From the NCBI GenBank assembly GCA_945929845.1, contig CAMEON010000017.1, positions 1 to 37,426 of the forward strand: 37,426 nucleotides of DNA, in the 5' to 3' direction. Source of the DNA: an uncultured Clostridia bacterium (lineage in GTDB: Bacteria > Bacillota > Clostridia > Oscillospirales > CAG-272). Made by a program: the position numbers and the translations under genes. A model generated the notes under the pieces. That model was not told where the DNA came from and made no database searches. It saw nothing but the letters and a program-made list of their open reading frames with translations. Numbering within the stretch: the first letter of the stretch is position 1; each line of letters opens with the position of its first letter. Shown here one piece after another: positions 23,623 through 31,017 of the stretch.

Positions 23623-24234
23623 GTGTACAGACACGGGGGAAAGCGGGTATTGGATGTGGTGTTTGCCGTCCTGATCCTGCTTTTTTTGTGGCCGGTGCTG
23701 TTGCTCTGCGCCCTGGCCGTCCGGCTGGACTCCCCGGGGCCGGTCATCTTTACCCAGGAGCGACTGGGGCGGGGAGGCCGCACCTTCCGGATGTATAAAT
23801 TCCGCACCATGCGGGTGGGTGCCGAGCATACCGGCAGCGGCGTGTACTCCGGCCGGGGGGATGACCGGGTGACCCGGGTGGGTCGGATCCTCCGGGCCAC
23901 CAGCCTGGACGAGCTGCCCCAGGCGGTCAATATCCTGAGGGGGGACATGAGCTTCATCGGCCCCCGACCCCCGCTGACCTACCATCCCTGGCCGCTGGAG
24001 GACTACACCCCCGCCCAGGCCAGAATGTTTGAGGTCAGGCCGGGACTGACCGGCTGGGCGCAGGTGCATGGCCGCCGGGGGGTGGAGTGGAACCGCCGGA
24101 TCCAACTGAATGTGTGGTATGTGGATCATATGTCCTTCCTGTTGGATGTGCGCATCCTCTTTCTGACCGTGGCCACCCTCTTTTCCCGGGAGGATAACCG
24201 GAACACAGGCCCCACCGTGGACGGCCGGAAGTGA
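23623..24234 (+). CDS. Phosphosugar transferase, small bacterial sugar-transferase family
   Basis: A 203-residue, single-domain monotopic phosphoglycosyl transferase (WbaP C-terminal / PglC type) that moves a sugar-1-phosphate from a nucleotide sugar to undecaprenyl phosphate, starting a surface glycan. One N-terminal membrane helix (about residues 8-32) is followed by FTQERLGRGG, YKFRTMR, SLDELPQ, the signature RGDMSFIGPRPPL and PGLTGWAQVHGR. Start: GTG 23623, preceded by AAGGGGG. No other glycan-assembly gene is adjacent. The gene stands alone between two inverted family-1 elements (copies 6 and 7), which is odd for this family. Confidence 0.93.
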   Translation: MYRHGGKRVLDVVFAVLILLFLWPVLLLCALAVRLDSPGPVIFTQERLGRGGRTFRMYKFRTMRVGAEHTGSGVYSGRGDDRVTRVGRILRATSLDELPQAVNILRGDMSFIGPRPPLTYHPWPLEDYTPAQARMFEVRPGLTGWAQVHGRRGVEWNRRIQLNVWYVDHMSFLLDVRILFLTVATLFSREDNRNTGPTVDGRK

Positions 24235-24250
24235 TGCCGGCTCCCCGGAT

Positions 24251-24285
24251 AACAGAAAACAGAAAACAGAAAACAGAAAACAGAA
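24251..24285. repeat. Tandem heptamer AACAGAA x5
   Basis: Five exact 7-bp units directly after the sugar-transferase gene, just outside the tail of family-1 copy 7. It is similar in unit length, copy number and setting to the ACAGTTG array at 6132-6166, but the unit is different. Confidence 0.9.
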
Positions 24286-24292
24286 ATATGAC

Positions 24293-24434
24293 AGAACAAC
24301 GCACCAAACAGTACATAATATTGTTTTGATAGTCTTTGAAGGGGTCTGGGGAAGCCGAAGTTTGCCGTACGGCAGACTTCATGCACTTGCACTGTGCACA
24401 GTGCAAGTGCGGTCTTCAGAAAGTCCCCCCAGCG
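24293..24434 (-). repeat. Family-1 hairpin element, copy 7 (long, branched form)
   Basis: Inverted relative to copy 6. The diverged tail TTTTGATAGTCTTTGAAG (24324-24341) leads to an outer stem starting GGGGTCTGGGGA and closed by TCCCCCCAGC. Nested inside are GAAGTTTGCCG with its near-complement, the same module as in copy 1, and a perfect 12-bp palindromic stem with arm GCACTTGCACTG. GTACTCCCCGTACC follows as the outer flank. It ends 30 bp upstream of the aldolase gene. Confidence 0.85.
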
Positions 24435-24463
24435 TACTCCCCGTACCTTTAAGGAGAATACTT

Positions 24464-25339
24464 ATGCCGATCAAGCTGATGTTTTGCACCAACCGGCCGG
24501 ATGTAGCCGCCATAGCCGAGGAGGCGGGGGTGGACAGGATCTGGGTAGACATGGAATACCTGGGCAAGGCCCAGCGGCAGGGAGGGATGGACACCCTGCA
24601 ATCCTGCCACACCCCGGCGGATGTGGCGGCTGTCCGGCAGGTGATCCGCCGGGCGGAGGTCGTGGTGCGGGTCAACCCCATGCACGAGGGTCAGCCGGGC
24701 CTGCCCTCCACAGCGGAGGAGGTGGACGCCGTCATAGCGGCGGGGGCGGATCTTGTCATGCTCCCCTACTTCAGGACAGCAGCCGAGGTGCGCCGCTTCG
24801 TGGATATGGTGGGCGGGCGAGCCCGGGTCTTCCCGCTCTTGGAGACCCCGGAGGCCGTGGAGGTGCTGGACGACATTCTGTCCATCCCCGGCATAGACGA
24901 GATGCACATCGGCATCAACGACCTGTCCCTGGGCTACGGGAAGAGATTCCTGTTTGAGCTTCTGACGGACGGCACCGTGGAGCGGATCTGCCTGCGCCTG
25001 CGGGAGAGCGGACTGCCATACGGCTTCGGTGGCTTTGGCGGCCTGAGCCGGGGGGCAGTCCCCGCCGAGCGGCTCATTGCCGAGCATTACCGCCTGGGCT
25101 CCACCCGGGCTATCCTGTCCCGTAGCTTCTGTAAGGTGCAGGAGATCGGCGACATAGAGACCATACGCCGCACCTTCCGGGAGGGCATCCCGGCCATCCG
25201 GGCCTATGAGGCCAAAGCCTGTCAGGCTCTGCGCGAGGGTGACACGGCTTTCTTCCGGGACAGCCGACAGGCCATGCAGAAAGAGGTGGCGGCTGTGGTG
25301 GCCGAAAAGGAGAAGAAGGAAAGAGGGGGATCGGTATGA
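24464..25339 (+). CDS. HpcH/HpaI-type aldolase / citrate lyase-like protein
   Basis: A 291-residue class II pyruvate aldolase-like TIM barrel acting on 2-keto acids. Seen: IWVDMEYLGK near residue 25, VRVNPM, ADLVMLPYF, FPLLETPEAVEVLDDI (metal-ligand Glu) and EMHIGINDLSLGYG (Asp). A charged helical tail (KEVAAVVAEKEKKERGG) extends the usual fold. The exact substrate is unknown. Start: ATG 24464 with AAGGAG 7 nt upstream; an in-frame upstream extension lies in repeat copy 7. Its last four bases overlap the start of the D-2-hydroxyacid dehydrogenase gene (ATGA), so the two proteins probably act in one pathway in which a 2-keto product is reduced, or the reverse. Confidence 0.85.
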   Translation: MPIKLMFCTNRPDVAAIAEEAGVDRIWVDMEYLGKAQRQGGMDTLQSCHTPADVAAVRQVIRRAEVVVRVNPMHEGQPGLPSTAEEVDAVIAAGADLVMLPYFRTAAEVRRFVDMVGGRARVFPLLETPEAVEVLDDILSIPGIDEMHIGINDLSLGYGKRFLFELLTDGTVERICLRLRESGLPYGFGGFGGLSRGAVPAERLIAEHYRLGSTRAILSRSFCKVQEIGDIETIRRTFREGIPAIRAYEAKACQALREGDTAFFRDSRQAMQKEVAAVVAEKEKKERGGSV

Positions 25340-26295
25340 ATATACTGATAACCGGTGCCTGGAAGTACACGCAGGAGGAATGGAACGCCCTGGCCGCCAT
25401 GGGTCATACCCTGCTGTATATGCCGGAGGAATCCGGCCCCCTGCCCACCTGCCTGCCGGACGGCACACCCGCTGGCTATGAGTGGGTGGAGGGTGTCATC
25501 GCCAACCGCCTGTTCCTGACCCACCCCCTCTCCGCCTTCCCCAACCTCCGCTACATCCAACTGACCAGTGCAGGGCTGGATCGGGTGCCGACGGAGGAGA
25601 TCGCCGCCCGGGGCATCACCCTGCGGGGGGCCAGGGGGGTGTACAGCATCCCCATGGCCGAGTATGCCCTGTGGGGCGTCCTGTCCATATGTAAGGGAGC
25701 AGACCGCTTCGCCGGGAACCGGGCGGCTCACCGGTGGGAGAAACAGACCCACCTGCGGGAGCTGTGGGGCAAGCGGGTGCTGGTGGTGGGGTGCGGGCGC
25801 GTGGGCAGAGCCTGCGCAGAGCGATTCGCCGCCATGGGCTGCTCCGTCACCGGCGTGACCCCCCACCCACAGACCCCCGGCCAGGGGGACGCTCCCTTCC
25901 GGGCGGTGTTCACCCCCGACCGGCTGGACGACTGCCTGCCCGGGGCGGACATCCTGATCCTGTCCTGCGCCCTGACCGCCGACACCCGCCACCTGCTGGA
26001 CAGCCGCCGCCTGGCCCTGCTCCCGGAGGGGGCGGTGGTGGTCAACCTGTCCAGGGGTGCGGTGGCGGACACGGAGGCCCTCACCGCCGCCCTGATGCCG
26101 ACCCCGGCGGGAGACCCGGCGCACCTGGGCGGTGCGGTGCTGGATGTGTTCGAGGAGGAGCCGTTGCCGCCGGAGCATCCCCTCTGGGACTGCCCGGGGG
26201 TGGTGCTGACCCCCCACAACGCCTTCGCCGGGGAGGGAAACCGACAGCGGCTGTTCGCCTGCATCCGGGAGGGACTGGAAGAGCAGGCGCAGTGA
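25336..26295 (+). CDS. D-2-hydroxyacid dehydrogenase (NAD(P)-dependent)
   Basis: 319 residues, interconverting a 2-hydroxyacid and a 2-keto acid. The family pieces are present: the dinucleotide-binding VLVVGCGRVGRACAERF near residue 150, catalytic Arg in NLSRGAV, Glu in VLDVFEEEPLP and His in LTPHNAF. Substrate identity is not visible. Start: ATG 25336 overlapping the stop of the aldolase gene by 4 bp, a sign of translational coupling; AGGGGG lies upstream. It is followed after 81 bp by the PqqD-like gene. Confidence 0.9.
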   Translation: MNILITGAWKYTQEEWNALAAMGHTLLYMPEESGPLPTCLPDGTPAGYEWVEGVIANRLFLTHPLSAFPNLRYIQLTSAGLDRVPTEEIAARGITLRGARGVYSIPMAEYALWGVLSICKGADRFAGNRAAHRWEKQTHLRELWGKRVLVVGCGRVGRACAERFAAMGCSVTGVTPHPQTPGQGDAPFRAVFTPDRLDDCLPGADILILSCALTADTRHLLDSRRLALLPEGAVVVNLSRGAVADTEALTAALMPTPAGDPAHLGGAVLDVFEEEPLPPEHPLWDCPGVVLTPHNAFAGEGNRQRLFACIREGLEEQAQ

Positions 26296-26376
26296 CAGGC
26301 ACGGTGCTGTACGAGAACTGACCGGCGGGCTGTGCACAGGCAGTCGGGTACACGATAAGAAAAAAAGGGGAACAAC

Positions 26377-26643
26377 ATGAAACTGAACAAGGAATTTGCC
26401 ATCCGGGAGATTGACGGGGACTACATTCTGGTGCCGGTGGGGGAGTCCGCCCTGGCCTTCAACGGTGTGATGACCACCAACCGGGTGGGGGCGTTTATCT
26501 GCGAGGCTCTGAAGCAGGACTGCACCCGGGAGAGCCTGATCCGGCAGTTGGCGGACGCCTTTGAAGCGGAGGAAGCGGTGATCACCGCCGATCTGGACAG
26601 CTTCCTGTCCCGGTTGCGGGAGCTGAACCTGCTGGAGGAGTGA
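26377..26643 (+). CDS. PqqD-like peptide-binding protein
   Basis: An 88-residue winged-helix protein of the PqqD/RRE type, which in known systems binds leader peptides of modified peptides and presents them to enzymes. Seen: MKLNKEFAIREIDGDYILVP, GESALAFNGVMTTN, a helix VGAFICEAL and the C-terminal helix-turn-helix segments ending LRELNLLEE, all in the usual order and length. No radical SAM enzyme or precursor is adjacent. The nearest plausible partners are the small peptide (17705) and HPr-kinase-like protein (18354). Start: ATG 26377 with AAGGGG 7 nt upstream. It could also serve a distant cluster. Confidence 0.82.
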   Translation: MKLNKEFAIREIDGDYILVPVGESALAFNGVMTTNRVGAFICEALKQDCTRESLIRQLADAFEAEEAVITADLDSFLSRLRELNLLEE

Positions 26644-26731
26644 GCCGTGGGCATGGACAGAGCCGGGGGAGAGGACAGCCATGCTGGTGGGATCAGCGTG
26701 CAATATGCAATCAGAAAGGAAAGATAGACCC

Positions 26732-27439
26732 ATGGAAGATATGGAGATCGGCATCATTGGTGCCATGCAGATCGAGGTGGAGGCACTTTGCTCCGCCATG
26801 GAGGAGCCGCAGACCCAGCGGGTCAGCGGGATCGACTTTGTCAGCGGCCGACTGTCCGGGCGGCGGGTGGTGACAGCCCGTTGCGGCATCGGCAAGGTGT
26901 TTGCGGCCATCTGCGCCCAGACCATGATCCTGCGCTACCGGCCGGGGGTGATCGTCAACACCGGCGTGGCGGGCAGCATGACCGAACGGCTGTCGGTGGG
27001 GCAGGTGGCTCTGGCGGATCGGGTGGTTCAGCACGACATGGACACCTCCCCCCTGGGGGATCCGGTGGGCCTGCTCTCGGGGATCGGTCAGGTCTACCTG
27101 CCCACCGACCCGGCGGCCACCGCCTGCCTGTCGGCCTGCGTAGGCGGGCTGGGCGTGCCCTATGTGCGGGGTACCATCGCCTCCGGCGACCAGTTCATCG
27201 CCGCCTCGGCTCAGAAGCAACGGATCCGGGCCTCCTTTGAGGATGTGGTGGCCTGCGAAATGGAGGGGGCGGCCATTGGGCAGGTGTGCTATGTGAACCG
27301 GGTGCCCTGCGCCATCCTCCGGGCCATCTCGGACGGAGGGGACGAGGGCGCCGCCCTGGACTACCCTGCCTTCCTGTCCGCCGCCGCCGATACCGCCGCC
27401 CGGGCACTCCTCCGCTTCACCGAGGTGTGGAAAGCGTAG
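26732..27439 (+). CDS. mtnN: 5'-methylthioadenosine/S-adenosylhomocysteine nucleosidase
   Basis: 235 residues, cleaving adenine from methylthioadenosine and S-adenosylhomocysteine (and 5'-deoxyadenosine), linked to methyl-group and radical-SAM metabolism. Seen: IGIIGAMQIEVE (catalytic Glu at the end), NTGVAGSM, ASGDQFI, VACEMEGAAIGQVC (substrate-binding Met/Glu) and RAISDGGDEGA (catalytic Asp in SD). Start: ATG 26732 with AAAGGA 11 nt upstream; an ATG three codons on is also possible. It is 88 bp after the PqqD-like gene in the same direction. Confidence 0.95.
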   Translation: MEDMEIGIIGAMQIEVEALCSAMEEPQTQRVSGIDFVSGRLSGRRVVTARCGIGKVFAAICAQTMILRYRPGVIVNTGVAGSMTERLSVGQVALADRVVQHDMDTSPLGDPVGLLSGIGQVYLPTDPAATACLSACVGGLGVPYVRGTIASGDQFIAASAQKQRIRASFEDVVACEMEGAAIGQVCYVNRVPCAILRAISDGGDEGAALDYPAFLSAAADTAARALLRFTEVWKA

Positions 27440-27460
27440 GGTACGAGGGTACGGGGGTAC

Positions 27461-27545
27461 GCCTGGGCCCTTCTTGAAAGAAGGGCCCAGACCCCCAAGA
27501 ACTTTCAAAAAAATGATTATATACATTTCATTTCGGAGCGTTAGG
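27461..27545 (+). repeat. Family-1 hairpin element, copy 8 (compensated stem)
   Basis: A perfect 13-bp stem with arm CTGGGCCCTTCTT (27463-27475), then ACCCCCAAGAACTTTCAAAA and the tail ending CGGAGCGTTAGG. It begins 24 bp after the mtnN stop codon. A degraded inverted end (TTTTTGAAGTCTTTGAGGG, 27635-27653) follows, and between them CTTTCCCGG (27566-27574) pairs with 27588-27596. The 27440-27757 gap holds only these and the terminator below. Confidence 0.88.
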
Positions 27546-27675
27546 CTTTTTATTTTTTGCGATTGCTTTCCCGGCCATACGGCACCTCCGGGAAAGTCTT
27601 GACGAAAACAGTGTATTGCTCTCTCTATATAAGGTTTTTGAAGTCTTTGAGGGAGCCTATGTCCCCGCACAAAGA

Positions 27676-27741
27676 AACCCCGCCCCAGACCTTCCCATGA
27701 GCCGCCGCTTCGGGCGGTTCTCCGGGGTCTTTGGCGGGGTT
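27676..27741 (-). terminator. Hairpin terminator downstream of the cyclophilin gene
   Basis: AACCCCGCC (27676-27684) pairs perfectly with 27733-27741, with further pairing inside (GACC/GGTC and a CCGCC/GGCGG hairpin). On the minus strand the stem leads into TTTCTTTG. It lies 16 bp downstream of the cyclophilin stop codon and may also stop rightward transcription. Confidence 0.65.
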
Positions 27742-27757
27742 CCTGTTTGGTTGCGTA

Positions 27758-28555
27758 TCAGGACTGTTTCTCTGTGACGAAGCAGATCTTCTCAATGACC
27801 ACAGGCTCCACCGGGGAGGACTTCTCGCCGGAGGAATTGGCCTTCACCTCCACATCGGCCACCGAGTCCACCGTGTCCATACCGGCTACCACATAGCCGA
27901 AGGAGGCGTAGTCGCCGTCCAGGAAGGCGGAGTCCGCATGGCAGATGAAGAACTGACAGGAGGCGCTGTCCATGGAGTAGCTGCCCCGGGCCATGGAGAG
28001 CACGCCCCGGATGTGGGACAGGCCGTTGGTCACGCCGTTGGAGGAAAATTCGCCCTTGATGGTGGTGCCCGAGTTGCCGGTACCGTTGCCCTTGGGGTCG
28101 CCGCCCTGGATCATGAAGCCCTTGTACACCCGGTGGAAGGTCAGGCCGTCATAGAAGCCCTTTCCCACCAGGGACTGGAAGTTCGCCACCGTGAGGGGAG
28201 CCACATCCGCCCGGAGCCGGAGGATGATGTCCCCGTGACCCTTCACGGTGATCTTGACATACTCGGTGGCCTGATCTGTCTCCTCAAAGTCCGAGACGGA
28301 GTGACTGTTTATCTCGGCGGCAATGTCAGACATGTCGATGGTGGCGGAGGGTGCGGAGGTCTGGCTACCCTCCCCGGATGGCGTGCCGGAGGTGTTATTT
28401 GACACAAGAACCACGGCCACAATGGCGATGATGATCACAAGGACTGCCGCCAGGCAGATCCACACCGTGCGGCGGTTGGCTTTTTCCTCGGCCTCTTGTT
28501 CCTCGGCTATGCGGGCGGCATTGTAGCCCTTGTTGCTGTACTTTTTGCTTCCCAT
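27758..28555 (-). CDS. Membrane-anchored cyclophilin-type peptidyl-prolyl isomerase
   Basis: 265 residues. A charged N-terminus (MGSKKYSNKGYNAARIAEEQ) is followed by one membrane helix (about 32-53, IIIAIVAVVLV), a Ser/Thr-rich spacer and a cyclophilin domain from about 105 to 258. Signature FHRVYKGFMIQGGDPKGNG contains the catalytic Arg; FFICHADSAFLDGDYASFG and VVAGMD follow. The domain should lie outside the membrane and isomerise prolines in exported proteins. Start: ATG 28555 with GGAAAGG upstream; a longer frame was rejected because the promoter -10 lies within it. Confidence 0.94.
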   Translation of the reverse strand: MGSKKYSNKGYNAARIAEEQEAEEKANRRTVWICLAAVLVIIIAIVAVVLVSNNTSGTPSGEGSQTSAPSATIDMSDIAAEINSHSVSDFEETDQATEYVKITVKGHGDIILRLRADVAPLTVANFQSLVGKGFYDGLTFHRVYKGFMIQGGDPKGNGTGNSGTTIKGEFSSNGVTNGLSHIRGVLSMARGSYSMDSASCQFFICHADSAFLDGDYASFGYVVAGMDTVDSVADVEVKANSSGEKSSPVEPVVIEKICFVTEKQS

Positions 28556-28592
28556 ACTCTTTCCTTTCCTTGCATATGGTTTGTTCCACATT

Positions 28593-28621
28593 ATTCTACC
28601 ATTCCCATGGCCGTTTGTCAA
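28593..28621 (-). promoter_or_regulatory. Promoter of the cyclophilin gene
   Basis: On the minus strand TTGACA (28616-28621) and TAGAAT (28593-28598) are spaced by exactly 17 bp. Transcription would start about 30 bp upstream of the ATG. This fixes the start codon at 28555 rather than further upstream. Confidence 0.85.
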
Positions 28622-28757
28622 GGATTTTTCGCCGGGGTGAAATAATTTCTACGCCGGGCGGCATACTATTCATTACAGTTCAGCCTGGTGGCTCAAAAAT
28701 ACCCGCAAAGGTCATAGCCTGCATATGTTTCTTGCCCGGGCTTCGCCCTATTCCCCG

Positions 28758-28988
28758 GCTCCCTTCCCGGCGGGAAGGGGAGCTCAACGATGATTACGCC
28801 GGGGACTGCCCGCTTTTTCTCCAAAGGAGAAGGAGCACCCCCGCAAATGCGCCCGGTGTCATTCTACATCTGGTCGGCACAGCTGGCATCCGGCGAAAAA
28901 GGCGGGGATGCCGAGGCTTCGCCTCCGGGGCCGCAGGCCCCTTGCGAAAAAAACTTAGGTTCTCCCCCTTCCCCTGTGGGGAAGGGGG
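28758..28988. repeat. Cluster of three intergenic hairpins
   Basis: In the 539-bp gap before the AI-2E-type gene lie GCTCCCTTCCCG with near-complement (28758-28782), TTCTCC/GGAGAA with loop AAA (28817-28831), and an 11-bp perfect stem CCCCCTTCCCC (28964-28974) pairing with 28978-28988. No reading frame, promoter or T-tract terminator was recognised. They look like REP-type intergenic palindromes. Confidence 0.7.
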
Positions 28989-29066
28989 TTGGGGGGATGG
29001 GGTCGAAAAGCTATATGGGGCACGGGGTAGCGCAGACAAACTACGGTCAGGCACTTGAACTGTAAC
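28934..29066 (+). repeat. Family-3 intergenic repeat, copy 1
   Basis: This shares CCCCTTGCGAAAAAAACTTA (28938-28957, one difference) and, exactly, the segment 29043-29066 beginning ACGGTCAGGCACTTG, with 31031-31060 and 31104-31127. The stretch between them differs in sequence and length. It lies directly upstream of the AI-2E-type gene. Confidence 0.8.
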
Positions 29067-29094
29067 TACTATATGAAGGAAAGAAGGTGCGCCG

Positions 29095-30321
29095 GTGGAC
29101 GGGAAGGAGCAGAACAGCCATGGGTACCATGGCCGCCATGGGTACCATGGCCGGCAAGCCAGGCAAGGCCAGCAGAGCCGGACGGATTGGCCCCGGCTGG
29201 CGGCCATGATCTTCTGTATCGGGGCGGCGGTAGCCCTTTTGTGGTTCTTCATGAACCATGCACTGGGGGTGGCACTGCCCTTTCTGCTTGCCTGGCTGTT
29301 GTCCCTGGTGATCCGCCCCCTGGTGAAGCGGCTGACTGCCCGGAGCCACCTGCCCCGGGGGCCTGTGGCCGCCGTGCTGGTACTGCTTTTGACCGGACTT
29401 GCGGGGTGGCTGTGCGTGCTGGGGGTACGGCGGGCAGTCTCCGAGCTGGAGAACCTGATCCTGCGGCTGGGCGGGGTGGGGGAGGATGCCCGGGGAAGTG
29501 CCGGGGTGGCCGCCACCGTCACCCAGATCATGGACTGGGTCAACTCCCTGTCCGAGCACATTCCCCTGATCCGTCACTTTGAGGAAAAGCCGGGCTTCGC
29601 CGCCTTTTGCGCCTGGCTGGATGAGTCGGTGCGGGAGGCGGCCTCCCGGCTGGTCAGTGAGATCAGCGGGCGGCTGTCGGCGGCGGCCATGGACTTCGTG
29701 CGGGGTCTGCCGTCCATGTTTGTCTTTGCCGTGGTGCTCCTTCTGTCCTGCTACTATTTCACTGCCGACAACGGGCGGGTGCGGGCGGGCGTTCTGTCTG
29801 TCCTGCCTGCCCGGGTGCGGGAGAAACTTCCTGCCCTGCGGGAGCGGGCAAGCTGGTTTGCCCGCCGCTACCTGCGGGCCTACCTGCTCTTGTGGCTGAT
29901 CACCTTTGCCGAGATGTTCCTGGGCCTTTCCGTCCTGGGCATCCCCTACGCCTTCCTGCTGGCGATCCTGATCGCCGTGGTGGATTTCCTGCCGGTGTTC
30001 GGCACCGGCACGGTGCTGATCCCCTGGGCGGTGGTCTCCCTGCTCACCCGGGATCTGCGCACTGGGCTGGGTCTGCTCATCCTGTACGGGGTCAGCGTCA
30101 TCGTCCGTGAGGTGGCCGAGCCACGCCTCATCGGTGCCCAACTGGGCATCCATCCCCTGCTCTCCCTGGCTGTCATGTACGCCGGACTGCGCTTCTTCGG
30201 CCTGCCAGGTATGCTCCTGTCCCCGGTGTTCGCCATCGTCATCAAGTTCCTTTTGTCGGATGCGACGGGGAGGGGTGGTGGCTCCTCCCCCGTGAAAGCC
30301 CCTGAGGTTCCCGGAAAATGA
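29095..30321 (+). CDS. AI-2E / YtvI-type transporter-like membrane protein
   Basis: 408 residues with about seven or eight membrane helices: a pair near 38-75, one near 95-115, then after a large soluble loop a cluster from about 205 to 390. The family GIPYAFLLAILIAVVDFLPVFG segment is split here as SVLGIPYAFLLAIL and VDFLPVFGTG, followed by LIGAQLGIHPLLSLA and GLPGMLLSPV. In spore-formers such proteins (YtvI) are linked to sporulation; others export autoinducer-2 or ions, so the substrate is open. The start is uncertain: GTG 29095 with GAAGG 7 nt upstream is used. The N-terminal 37 residues contain HGYHGR twice in tandem, from an 18-bp duplication at 29117-29152, and are not part of the family fold. 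Confidence 0.85.
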   Translation: MDGKEQNSHGYHGRHGYHGRQARQGQQSRTDWPRLAAMIFCIGAAVALLWFFMNHALGVALPFLLAWLLSLVIRPLVKRLTARSHLPRGPVAAVLVLLLTGLAGWLCVLGVRRAVSELENLILRLGGVGEDARGSAGVAATVTQIMDWVNSLSEHIPLIRHFEEKPGFAAFCAWLDESVREAASRLVSEISGRLSAAAMDFVRGLPSMFVFAVVLLLSCYYFTADNGRVRAGVLSVLPARVREKLPALRERASWFARRYLRAYLLLWLITFAEMFLGLSVLGIPYAFLLAILIAVVDFLPVFGTGTVLIPWAVVSLLTRDLRTGLGLLILYGVSVIVREVAEPRLIGAQLGIHPLLSLAVMYAGLRFFGLPGMLLSPVFAIVIKFLLSDATGRGGGSSPVKAPEVPGK

Positions 30322-30346
30322 AGCGACCTATGTCACACGGCAACGC

Positions 30347-30844
30347 TCACCGCTGGATGATGCCGCAACCGATGCGCATTCCGGCGTTGCCGGCAGGCTG
30401 GGAGGTGAAATCGTCGGGCTGGCGGTGAATGATGACGGTGCGGCCGATCACCTCACCCAGCGCAAAGCGGTCGGTCAGCACCTCCATCCAGGCGTAGCCG
30501 TCGTTGCCGAATAGGGGTGGCAGGTCTCCGGCGTGGAAGGGATGGGGAGCGCCGGTGGGATTGTAATGGCCGCCGGCATCGGCAAAGGGGTTGTTCTCCG
30601 GGCCGCTACAGGCGTGTCCCTCATGGATGTGGAACCCGAAAATGCCGTTTTTGGGAAAGCCCTCGGTGGGCAGGTTCACGATCTCGGCAGTGACCAGTAC
30701 GCCCCGGGGCATCTGACGGAATTGCACCGTGCCATGCAGATCCGGGAAGTCCTGGCTCCCCCGTATGTGCGCCACCGCCCGTGTGACAGGCGTGATCCGG
30801 GCATTCCCGGCACCGTGGCCGGATGGGTTTCTGTTGCGATTCAT
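30347..30844 (-). CDS. sodC: Cu/Zn superoxide dismutase, without signal peptide
   Basis: 165 residues. Converts superoxide to oxygen and hydrogen peroxide. Metal ligands are in place: FHIHEG (His72, His74), GGHYNP (bridging His93), HPFHAGDLP (zinc His and Asp107) and VIIHRQPDD (His140). Cys79 and Cys160 can form the family disulfide. No signal peptide or lipobox precedes the domain, whereas most bacterial SodC proteins are exported; a cytoplasmic location is inferred. Start: ATG 30844 with AAGGAGG 8 nt upstream; an in-frame upstream extension is unlikely. It is convergent with the AI-2E-type gene, the stops 25 bp apart. Confidence 0.94.
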   Translation of the reverse strand: MNRNRNPSGHGAGNARITPVTRAVAHIRGSQDFPDLHGTVQFRQMPRGVLVTAEIVNLPTEGFPKNGIFGFHIHEGHACSGPENNPFADAGGHYNPTGAPHPFHAGDLPPLFGNDGYAWMEVLTDRFALGEVIGRTVIIHRQPDDFTSQPAGNAGMRIGCGIIQR

Positions 30845-31017
30845 AGCTGTTCCTCCTTGCGGTATGTGATGGATCCGGACAGGAACAGTATATGACAAAA
30901 AACGGCAAGCGGCCACATACTTCGGTACTCCTGCATATGCTCCTATCGTTGTTTTGTTCAACTCCAAGCTGCTTCATCTGGGAAGAGCCGTAACGGTTTG
31001 GCATAAACAACGGGGAT

